A DNA stretch of 7,938 nt, from contig JAUYDG010000131.1 of the NCBI GenBank assembly GCA_030691925.1, positions 1 through 7,938 on the forward strand. Direction: 5' to 3'. The notes under the pieces are model-generated. The model did not search any database. It worked only from the letters and a program-made list of their open reading frames with translations, and was not told the DNA's origin. The position numbers were made by a program, and so were the translations under genes. Positions 1-6,900 of this stretch are shown piece after piece; the stretch's first letter is position 1, and every line of letters starts with the position of its first letter. This DNA comes from Nanobdellota archaeon (GTDB lineage Archaea; Nanobdellota; Nanobdellia; SCGC-AAA011-G17; VGLX01).

Positions 1-72
1 AAAAAAGAAGAGAAAAAAGAATAGAAAAAAGAATAGAAAAAAGAAGAGAAAAAAGAAGAGAAAAAAGAAGAG
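1..72 (+). repeat. 12-base tandem repeat, six copies (Lys-Lys-Glu-Glu coding)
   Basis: Six head-to-tail copies of the unit aaaaaagaagag fill the first 72 bases. Copies 1, 4, 5 and 6 are identical. Copies 2 (13-24) and 3 (25-36) share one G-to-T change, turning the last codon gag into tag. In frame 1 the unit reads Lys-Lys-Glu-Glu, and the Lys/Glu-rich reading continues beyond the repeat to the TAA at 139-141. The array begins at the window edge, so its full copy number is unknown. Such arrays change copy number by replication slippage. The shared change in two neighbouring copies suggests one substitution followed by duplication of the altered unit. Confidence 0.9.
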
Positions 73-141
73 CCTAAGCCAAAAGAAGAGTTGAAAGAAA
101 AGCCTGAAAAGGAAGAAAAGAAAAAAGAAGAGAAGAAATAA
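1..141 (+). pseudogene. C-terminal Lys/Glu-rich tail of an upstream gene, interrupted by two TAG codons
   Basis: Frame 1 reads a highly charged tail of Lys and Glu with a few Pro, ending in two consecutive TAA codons at 139-144. Such tails are typical of disordered protein ends. The reading is broken by TAG at 22-24 and 34-36. Three other genes here (the 95-residue protein, the kinase and trmY) end in TAG, so general reassignment of TAG is unlikely. The simplest reading is that the upstream protein now ends at 22-24 and that 25-141 is the relic of a longer tail. Other possibilities are a sequencing or assembly error in the repeat, or programmed readthrough. The gene body lies outside the window, so its identity and even its frame are not proven. 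Confidence 0.4.
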
Positions 142-145
142 TAAT

Positions 146-433
146 ATGAAATACAAAACCAAGAGCATCATCGTTGGCAGAAAAAAAGGTGAAGAAGGTT
201 CTGACACGAAGCCCTGCTTCATAGCACTGTTTGACGTTAACGACCCGCATAAGAAGAACGTTGTACCTAAAGAGATAATAGAGTACGACAAGGTGCACAA
301 GATAATTCTCAAAGGATTTAACGTGAACTACCTTTTGCCAGGAAACGACCTGGTGATAAACGACTTGGAGTTCATAAAAGTAGTAAAAGAAGGGCCACAC
401 ATCACGATAGAAGGCAAACAAACATCAGCTTAG
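146..433 (+). CDS. Orphan 95-residue protein
   Basis: This encodes 95 residues from ATG to TAG. I do not recognise the family. The sequence alternates short hydrophobic and charged stretches, as in a small beta-rich soluble domain (for example SIIVG near residue 7, CFIALFDV near 24, KIILKGFNV near 52, and DLVINDLEFIKVV in the 70s). It has one Cys, no metal-binding cluster, and no signal peptide or membrane segment. The start lies one base after the double TAA that ends the Lys/Glu tail, and no TATA element is seen at the expected distance, so it is probably co-transcribed with the upstream gene. No Shine-Dalgarno-like sequence precedes it. Its position before a kinase-fold gene and aIF2-gamma might hint at a translation-related role, but this is only context. 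Confidence 0.75.
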   Translation: MKYKTKSIIVGRKKGEEGSDTKPCFIALFDVNDPHKKNVVPKEIIEYDKVHKIILKGFNVNYLLPGNDLVINDLEFIKVVKEGPHITIEGKQTSA

Positions 434-447
434 ATTTGTTATTATTC

Positions 448-454
448 TTATATA
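448..454 (+). promoter_or_regulatory. TATA box of the kinase-fold gene
   Basis: The sequence ttatata lies about 26 bases before the ATG at 477, the spacing expected when transcription starts at or just before the start codon. No clear purine-rich BRE is visible upstream. This suggests the kinase gene has its own leaderless transcript despite following the orphan gene by only 43 bases. Confidence 0.6.
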
Positions 455-476
455 CAAACAAAACAGTTTTAACAAT

Positions 477-1103
477 ATGGCAGAAGAAGAATACCGGAAC
501 CTGATAAAAAACCTTGGATTCAAAACAGTATCAAGACTTACCCCGGCGTCCTGTGTGGTTTACCAAGTCAAAGACATGAAACGTTACAGGATTATAAAAT
601 TCTCAGCACCAAACGATAAATGGACTTTGCGCCATATACTAAAAGAGAATGAAGCGCTGAAAAGAGCACAAGGGATAGATGGAATAGTACAAAGGATAGA
701 GTTTTACGACCAGCGCAAGCTCTGCCAACTAGACTCCCCATATGGTGATGTTGTAGGGCTGTTAAAAGAATACATCCCAGGAAAGACACTAGAACAAATA
801 AAAGACTCAGCAATCAGACTGCCCAAAGCATTTATCACAGGAAGCGAAAACCAAAAAATGCTAGAATCAGCAGTAAAAGAGCTACATCAAAGAGGAATTG
901 CATATCTAGACCTAACACCACGCAATATAATAATCTCTCAATCAAAAAAACCATACATAATAGACCCGGGCACAGCAATACTAAAAGAGGAAGTATCAAA
1001 AATAAGATTTCTAAAGGAAAAACAACGAGACCTAAAATGCTTAGAATGGCTGCTAAAATACCCCCGCAGCTCTATACCTTACCCGTGGTACGAGTCAGAC
1101 TAG
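477..1103 (+). CDS. Small divergent protein-kinase-fold protein (RIO/Bud32/WaaP-like)
   Basis: This 208-residue protein has the core of the protein-kinase fold. It contains a candidate ATP-binding Lys41 (in RIIKF), a Glu57/Glu59 region that could form the alpha-C salt bridge, a hinge-like KEY at 97-99, a catalytic loop with Asp145 and Asn150 (DLTPRN), and a metal-binding Asp163 in a DPG motif replacing DFG. The glycine-rich loop is poorly conserved. The 'DLT..N' loop and short C-lobe recall Bud32, RIO and WaaP-type atypical kinases and the small archaeal predicted Ser/Thr kinases, rather than classical eukaryotic-type kinases. It is not a convincing Bud32, because the HGDLTTSN signature and the IDFG motif are altered. 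It ends 53 bases before aIF2-gamma but has its own TATA box. The substrate is unknown. All core catalytic residues are present, so activity is likely. Confidence 0.8.
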   Translation: MAEEEYRNLIKNLGFKTVSRLTPASCVVYQVKDMKRYRIIKFSAPNDKWTLRHILKENEALKRAQGIDGIVQRIEFYDQRKLCQLDSPYGDVVGLLKEYIPGKTLEQIKDSAIRLPKAFITGSENQKMLESAVKELHQRGIAYLDLTPRNIIISQSKKPYIIDPGTAILKEEVSKIRFLKEKQRDLKCLEWLLKYPRSSIPYPWYESD

Positions 1104-1108
1104 GCCTC

Positions 1109-1113
1109 TTTTT
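1109..1113 (+). terminator. Short T run after the kinase gene
   Basis: Five consecutive T residues occur 6 bases after the kinase stop codon and just before the aIF2-gamma promoter. Archaeal RNA polymerase can terminate on short T tracts without a strong hairpin. The neighbouring ctttt/aaaag inverted match is too weak to call a stem-loop. This is a weak candidate. Confidence 0.3.
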
Positions 1114-1121
1114 CCAAAAGG

Positions 1122-1129
1122 TTTAAAAA
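1122..1129 (+). promoter_or_regulatory. TATA box of aIF2-gamma
   Basis: The sequence tttaaaaa is preceded by the purine-rich ccaaaagg, which fits a BRE. The element is centred about 31 bases before the ATG at 1157, implying a 5' leader of only a few bases. No Shine-Dalgarno-like sequence is present. Confidence 0.65.
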
Positions 1130-1156
1130 CAAAGTAACTCGCTATTCTTTGACAAA

Positions 1157-2494
1157 ATGCCAAGAAAAAAAACCGAAAGCAAAGAAAGTGTTGAGCCTAA
1201 AGAGAAAACCAAAAGAACAAGAAAACCAAAAGCAACAAAAACACCTGAAGAAACAAAAATAGGCGTACACTTAGGCCAACCAGAAATAAACATAGGCCTC
1301 ATAGGCCACGTAGACCACGGAAAAACAACACTAGTCTACAGGCTTTCCGGCAAATGGACAGACGAGCATTCTGAAGAAATAAAAAGAGGGATCACGATAA
1401 GGCTAGGATATGCCGACGTAGTATTCTACAAATGCCCGAACTGCAAGCCAGACTGCTACACAACAAGCGCAACATGCCCGAACTGCAAATCATCATGCAC
1501 ACCACTAAGAAAAGTAAGCTTCATAGACGCACCAGGGCACGAAACCCTGATGGCAACCATGCTCTCAGGGGCAGCGATAATGGACGGCGCACTGCTGCTG
1601 ATATCAGCAAACGAGCCATGCCCGCAGCCACAGACAAAAGAGCACCTCATGGCGCTGAACATAATAGGCATCAAAAACATAGTCATAATCCAAAACAAGA
1701 TAGACCTAGTATCAGAAGAAGACGCCCTGAAAAACTACGAGCAGATAAAAAAATTCATAAAAGGCACGATAGCGGAAAACGCCCCGGTAATACCCACATC
1801 AGCGCAGCACGGCGTAAACATAAGCGCAGTCATCGAAGCAATCGAAGAAGTCATGAAAACACCAAAACGGGACGTAGACAAAGACCCATTAATGTTCATA
1901 GCAAGAAGCTTCGACATCAACAGGCCAGGAGCGCAGATAGAAGGTCTAGTCGGTGGCGTCATAGGCGGAGCACTGAAAGAAGGGGCCTTCAAGTTAAATG
2001 ATGAAATAGAAATAAGGCCGGGCCTGAAAAAAGAAAAAGAAGGCAAACTATCCTACCAGCCTGTCATAACAAAAATTGTAGGGCTTAAAACAGGCGGAGA
2101 ATCAGTAGACAAAGTGATACCAGGAGGCTCAATAGGGGTTCTAACATTGCTAGACCCGGCAATAGTAAAATCAGACAGCCTAACCGGAAACGTGGCAGGC
2201 CTGCCGAACAAGCTGCCGAAAGTATGGTACGAGTTCGAACTAGAGCCGCACCTGCTGGAAAGGGTTGTCGGAGCAAAAGACGAACTGGTGGTAGAGCCGG
2301 TAAAAGAAAGGGAATTCCTCATGCTAAACGTTAACTCCTCGGCAACAGTAGGGATTGTCGATAAAATATCAAAAGACAAATTCCACACAATGCTAAAGAT
2401 ACCAGTATGCTGCAACCAAGGTGGCAGGGTAACGATCTCAAGAAAACTTGGAGACAGGTGGAGGCTTATAGGCTGGGGAAAGATACTGGCCTGA
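1157..2494 (+). CDS. eif2g: Translation initiation factor aIF2 subunit gamma
   Basis: This 445-residue GTPase is the core of archaeal aIF2, which carries initiator Met-tRNA to the small ribosomal subunit in a GTP-dependent complex with the alpha and beta subunits. The GTPase motifs are intact: P-loop GHVDHGKT (50-57), switch 1 around KRGITI (76-81), DAPGH (124-128), NKID (180-183) and SAQ (215-217). A zinc knuckle uses Cys93, Cys96, Cys107 and Cys110, which separates aIF2-gamma/eIF2-gamma from EF-Tu and SelB. Domains II and III follow, ending in the usual GRVTISR...WRLIGWG-like region. About 34 N-terminal residues are an extra Lys/Arg/Thr/Glu-rich extension, probably disordered, which most family members (about 410 residues) lack. 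The ATG is supported by the TATA box about 31 bases upstream. It is the first member of a convergent pair with trmY. Confidence 0.97.
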   Translation: MPRKKTESKESVEPKEKTKRTRKPKATKTPEETKIGVHLGQPEINIGLIGHVDHGKTTLVYRLSGKWTDEHSEEIKRGITIRLGYADVVFYKCPNCKPDCYTTSATCPNCKSSCTPLRKVSFIDAPGHETLMATMLSGAAIMDGALLLISANEPCPQPQTKEHLMALNIIGIKNIVIIQNKIDLVSEEDALKNYEQIKKFIKGTIAENAPVIPTSAQHGVNISAVIEAIEEVMKTPKRDVDKDPLMFIARSFDINRPGAQIEGLVGGVIGGALKEGAFKLNDEIEIRPGLKKEKEGKLSYQPVITKIVGLKTGGESVDKVIPGGSIGVLTLLDPAIVKSDSLTGNVAGLPNKLPKVWYEFELEPHLLERVVGAKDELVVEPVKEREFLMLNVNSSATVGIVDKISKDKFHTMLKIPVCCNQGGRVTISRKLGDRWRLIGWGKILA

Positions 2495-2508
2495 TAAAAT
2501 TCAACCCT

Positions 2509-3108
2509 CTAATATACTTCTTTTCTATCCAATTCGTTGTGCATTATCACTGGGCAGTGCGATGAGAACAGCACGTTAGGCCCGAGCTTTATCTTCTTAG
2601 CGCCTAAGCGGTCAAGGAACTTCTCAGTTTTCTTCGGAAGGCCTAAAAAGTCACCTAGTACGAAGACAGGGTTTTGTTCGAATTTGAAAGTTCTCACATC
2701 TTCTCCTTTAGGATGTAGGTATATTAGCTGTGATGTCTCAGATTTTTCTTTTACTAAAGTTTCGAAAGCTTTTTTTGCTACTTTCACGCCGGGCTGTACG
2801 TCTTTTTCTTCGCCTAGTGCTAAGCTTGCGCCTTTGCTTAACGCTTTTTTTATGGTTTCAGCGATAGCTTTCTCGTCTGGTGTGATGCCTGCCCATGTGC
2901 TACCATAAAAGCTTACCATCTTCGGAGGCAGCCTCGGCCCGGACATTGCCACGTGTATCACAGTATCTCTCCTTATCTTGTGGGATAAGAATAGTGCGCT
3001 AGAAACTACCCTGCATACAAGGTCAAGTCTTCCTTCACCGACTAAGTCATCTAAGTTTATGTTTGGTGATGTTTTCGCTTTCAATGCTAATAGTATGAAC
3101 TCTCTCAT
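2509..3108 (-). CDS. trmY: tRNA (pseudouridine(54)-N(1))-methyltransferase TrmY
   Basis: This 199-residue protein matches the archaeal TrmY family (formerly DUF358), a SPOUT-class methyltransferase that uses S-adenosylmethionine to convert pseudouridine 54 in the T-arm of tRNA to N1-methylpseudouridine. It acts after pseudouridine synthase Pus10. Supporting features are the N-terminal segment TSPNINLDDLVGEGRLDL (residues 13-30), the SALFLSHKIRRD helix (37-48), the GPRLPPKMVSFYGS strand region (57-70), and the knotted SAM-binding region with VLGDFLGLP (150-158) and LGPNVLFSSHCPVIMHNELD (175-194). Length is normal and no key region is missing. The start is supported by a TATA box 29 bases upstream. 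The stop is TAG. The gene ends 14 bases from the oppositely oriented aIF2-gamma gene. Confidence 0.93.
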   Translation of the reverse strand: MREFILLALKAKTSPNINLDDLVGEGRLDLVCRVVSSALFLSHKIRRDTVIHVAMSGPRLPPKMVSFYGSTWAGITPDEKAIAETIKKALSKGASLALGEEKDVQPGVKVAKKAFETLVKEKSETSQLIYLHPKGEDVRTFKFEQNPVFVLGDFLGLPKKTEKFLDRLGAKKIKLGPNVLFSSHCPVIMHNELDRKEVY

Positions 3109-3133
3109 AAGAAGATGCTGTAGAACGGCCGGC

Positions 3134-3140
3134 TTTTAAA
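3134..3140 (-). promoter_or_regulatory. TATA box of trmY
   Basis: Read on the minus strand, the sequence tttaaaa is centred 29 bases before the trmY ATG at 3108. It lies directly after the stop codon (3142-3144) of the isochorismatase-family gene, so trmY has its own promoter in a very short intergenic space. Confidence 0.6.
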
Positions 3141-3141
3141 C

Positions 3142-3765
3142 TTAACCATTATTGTTTATTCTGCTTAAAATTTGTTTATAGCTGTCAAAGTATGCGCCGT
3201 GCTTCTTGTACCATTCAACATTCTCTTCGGGTTTATGATTGTCTGAATTTTTTTTGTCAGCTATCAGGTCTTTAGAAGTGACTATGTCAAATCCTGCACC
3301 TAAAGCGCTTTCAGCCGTGCCTTTTACGCAGTGAGAAGCGTACACTCCCATGAGTATTAAAGTGTCCACGCCTGATGCCTTAAGCTTTTCTTCCAAGTTT
3401 GTGCGTTCGAAAGCACTTCGGCTTGTTTTTGTAACATACTCTTTCTTAGGCATGTCTTTCAGCTTGTTTGATAAGTAAGCCGTAGTAGGTCCACAGTGCT
3501 CGTATTCTATCACAAAAACAGGGATGTTGTTATCCTTACAATAGTTTAAGACTTCTGCTTGGTATGGCAACTCTGTTTCTAATTCCTTTTTGTTAACATC
3601 TTTCAACCAATAGTCTTGCATGTCTATTACCAAAACTGCCAGGCTGCCAGCCTTTATTTTAGTATTTTCAGCATAAAAATCTGCACAGCTCGTTCCAGCC
3701 AATAATGTTCCGGCTAGGCAGATAGGCACCAGGTTTTTACGCAAATTTTTAAAAAATTTTGCCAT
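3142..3765 (-). CDS. Exported isochorismatase-family cysteine hydrolase
   Basis: This 207-residue alpha/beta hydrolase belongs to the isochorismatase/nicotinamidase-like superfamily. The catalytic triad is recognisable: Asp48 in VIDMQDYW, Lys113 in TKTSRSAF, and nucleophile Cys146 in GVYASHCVKGTAESA. The metal-binding DxH of nicotinamidases is not seen, so PncA activity is unlikely and the substrate is unknown. The N terminus is a typical export signal: basic residues (KNLRKN, 6-11), a hydrophobic stretch (12-23), then GTSCAD with Cys27. The Cys could be lipidated, but the lipobox is weak (Gly at -3); cleavage near Ala28 is an alternative. About 38 residues therefore precede the enzyme core, which is unusual for a normally cytosolic family. 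The start is supported by a TATA box about 29 bases upstream. It is transcribed toward trmY. Confidence 0.88.
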   Translation of the reverse strand: MAKFFKNLRKNLVPICLAGTLLAGTSCADFYAENTKIKAGSLAVLVIDMQDYWLKDVNKKELETELPYQAEVLNYCKDNNIPVFVIEYEHCGPTTAYLSNKLKDMPKKEYVTKTSRSAFERTNLEEKLKASGVDTLILMGVYASHCVKGTAESALGAGFDIVTSKDLIADKKNSDNHKPEENVEWYKKHGAYFDSYKQILSRINNNG

Positions 3766-3790
3766 AGCCCTTAAGGATTTTGCATAATGC

Positions 3791-3798
3791 TTATAAAT
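3791..3798 (-). promoter_or_regulatory. TATA box of the isochorismatase-family gene
   Basis: Read on the minus strand, atttataa is preceded by the purine-rich caaaag, which fits a BRE. It is centred about 29 bases before the ATG at 3765. The rest of the 138-base space up to the end of the Lon-like gene shows no gene; it must contain the 3' end of the Lon-like transcript, but no convincing terminator hairpin is visible. Confidence 0.65.
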
Positions 3799-3903
3799 CT
3801 TTTGTCAAATGAGAAATGCTCCCTAATCTTCAATCAGTTTAGAAAACTTTTTAAGAACTTCAGACAACCCCTGTAAAGGAATGATGATGTACCGACTTGG
3901 GGC

Positions 3904-6900
3904 TCAATACTTGAAAATCTCATCCATGCTCTTGTAAGCCTTCCTGGAATCTTTGCTCTCAATATAGCTCTTTATGCACTCAAACCTTCTGATAATCTCC
4001 ACTTCAGAATAATCTTTTACCTTCTGCCCAAGCGCATCTATCTCTTTTTCCTTCCTAGCCAACATATCCGTATCTTTGGAGTAATACAGGAACATGTCCT
4101 TCTTGTAATCTATTCTCTTCTGTATAAGCTCATGGACAGCACTCTTATGCGTGTCATCAATGCAGATGACCTCCGGAACCAAGCTCCTGAAATCCTTAAC
4201 GCCAAGTATGTCCTTCTTCTCCTCCCAATAACCGACCAAGAAGTCAATATCCATGTCTTCGTAGTTCTTCTGAGGCATATACATCCTCTCAAGATATTGA
4301 AGCACTTTCTCCGCTTTCTTAGAATGACCCCCGATTATAACCGATGAGCCGACATCCCCCTTGGTAACGCCCTTGGTCCACGGAGCGCCAGTAATGCCGA
4401 AATCATTAAACACAGGAATGTTGAATATCACAGACAAAGTGTTTATGGTCAGAGCAAAACCTGCGCTGGGGCCGCCTCCAGTATACTGCGCTGTCAACAG
4501 CTGGTGGTTTATCGTGTAGCCCTCTAGGAACTCACCTATTATCTTAGCAATATTATCCTTAGGGCAGAGCGCCTGCAGGTAATTCTCAACCAGTACCAAA
4601 GCCTCTTGAGCGGACTGCTTCATCATCTCAACAGCCATCTCTATCTCAGCAGTGCCTATGCCGCCAGAGGGCTTTACGGCACCTGTGATTTCTATCTTAT
4701 TATCACTAGTCTTGTAAGTGAGGCTGGTGCCTATTGGCAGCAGCATGCCAAGAATGTCCTCCATAACGCCAACTCCGACCACAAAACCTACCTGAGGCTC
4801 CTTGGAAAGCTGCGTATAGACGAACTCACCAAGCTGCTGTATGCCCTTCTTAGTAGGGCTCTTTGCAGTATCCACCTTAACAGTCTCGATATGGTTCTTG
4901 GTCAAAGGATAATCATCGATGGTGTTAATATTCTTTATAGCCGAATACACCTTATCAACGTGCTTGACGATAGAAGACGGATCCTTCCTGGAATCCATCC
5001 TTACCTCTTGAGATACGTTAATATTCTCGATAACACTCCTAAGAGTTTTATAGTTGAGCTTGACAAGCTTTAAAACTTCTTCCAGACTACTCTTCTTTTC
5101 AGCCTCTTTGAGATTCTGTATGACCTCAAACTCTGTCTTCTGCAAAGATGTCATCTCCTCAACGAAAGCAGCATAATCAGCAGGTGTGTTGCAGATTGTC
5201 TTCGCAGACCTGTAAACCGACTCGTTATTGACATCCTTGGTCTTAGGCAGGCTGCCTATCTTCCTTCCTATTATAGTGTAAACATCAGACTCTTTCATAT
5301 GCCCTGTTATGTTCATAGTCTTAAGACGCTTCGACCTCACAAGTGCAGGGTCCATTATGTCAAGCCTGTTGGTGGACAAGGCAGTAAACACGCCTATCAA
5401 AGGCCTGTCACCCCCTATTATGCTTAACAGCTTATTAGTAACCTTGTCAGACTGAGACTCGCCATGCGCCCTTCTCGGGGCTAAGGCATCACCTTCATCG
5501 CCGTAAACAAAAGAAGGAGCTACCATCTTTGCGATGTCATAAAGCTTTTCAAGATTATCCACTACAGCTGTCGTGTCATAAGCATTATTAGAGTCCTTCA
5601 AAACGTTCAAGGTCAAAAGGATGTCAGTAACTTCAGGATGCTCCCCGAGCCATGCCTGGGCCAAGAAAGTCTTACCGCTGCCAGGAGGGCCTGTTAAAAC
5701 AGCACCTTTCTCCTCGGAAATGTTATACAGCAGGCAGTTGTTGGCAAGTTTCGAAAATTCGTCCTTTACGCTGCCGATGTAGTCATCCCACTTCACAGCT
5801 CTGGGAATCTTATTAACAACCTTGTTGTAAAGCTCTCCATGTATGTTCTTCGCAACGTTCTTGAAAGCCTCCCTAATCGTGAACTGCTCCTCAAGATACG
5901 ACTCCTTGATGTCGCCCTTGAGCTCGATTATAGAGCTTATAAGCTTCCTGACATAAGCAGGCACCATGTTCAACGTCTTTGACTCAAAAATAGGATATAT
6001 CTTCTGGACTATCTTGCTCAGCTCATCATGCGTTATCGTTTTGAATCTCCCTTGATACTTTTCCGAATCTTCTCTTACAAGTATGTTCTTCCTCTTCAAC
6101 TCGATCTCCACAATATTTTCAAGATTCTTAGAATCTTTCCACACAGGAAGCATGTCAAGCACCTTGCCTTTTTCAACCAGCCTCCTGTATATCGCATTCT
6201 CAAACTTTTCAGGCTGGTCAGTGGTCATCACCAATAGGCAGTCCCTGCTCCCGTTCGATATCTCATCAAGAAGTATGTTCATGGTGTCAGTCAGTGTCTT
6301 TATGTGGCTGTTATCGCCGAGGCTGCCATCTTTCTTGCCGCAAGCGCTGTGAGCCTCTTCCAAGTGCCTTATAGAAGTAACTTTAGGATCGCCCATGGCC
6401 TTCTTCAAAAAGTTTCCAGGCTCATGAGAGAAAGCGGTCATGAAATCATTGGGCGTTATCATGGCATAGCTTACCTCAAGCCCTTCCTCTTCCAGCTCAA
6501 GAAGCTCTTTGTTGACCTTATCTTTTATGAACCTTTTATATATTGGGATCTTGATCTGCCTTTTCAGCGATTTCACCCTCTTGTTCCGCTCAATCTCTTC
6601 GGCGAGCTTAGGCGCCACTTCTTCCAAGCTGGTCCATAGGGGATAATCATAAAGAGCATCATCCACCTCTTTGGAATAATCCTTTTCAGGCTTCAAGACA
6701 TTCTCGAATATGACTTTCTCTATCGCTGCCTGCACAGTAGCGCTCTTGCCGCTGCCGCTAGGCCCTATCACAAGGACAATCGGGGCCTTAGGAAGGTCAG
6801 GATCATTAGCGTATTCTTTTCTTATATGCGCCTTGTAAAGCTTTTCAAAGAAATCAGCAACCTGCGGAGGCACAAATGTGTCGTCTGTCTCTTCCTTAAG

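Noticed and set aside
1..72. CRISPR array or replication-origin iterons
   Set aside because: The units are 12 bases with no spacers and read as Lys-Lys-Glu-Glu codons, so a coding low-complexity repeat explains them.
1432..2001. A 189-codon open frame overlapping aIF2-gamma in another frame
   Set aside because: It lies wholly inside the certain aIF2-gamma gene, and its Arg/His-rich product reflects codon bias rather than a real protein.
2537..2908. A 123-codon open frame opposite trmY
   Set aside because: Antisense to a clear TrmY gene and without independent signals.
3142..3765. Nicotinamidase (PncA) assignment
   Set aside because: The catalytic triad fits the superfamily but the metal-binding DxH motif of nicotinamidases is not seen.
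3880..3890. A C-box-like atgatgatg in the gap after the Lon-like gene, suggesting a C/D guide RNA
   Set aside because: No D box (CTGA) follows at a workable distance on the same strand and no internal C'/D' pair is visible.
3866..3903. A cccc/gggg inverted match as a terminator of the Lon-like gene
   Set aside because: Only four base pairs with a long loop and no T run after it on the minus strand.
4606..5073. A 155-codon open frame on the + strand opposite the Lon-like gene
   Set aside because: Antisense shadow of a well-supported gene; no promoter and no recognisable domain.
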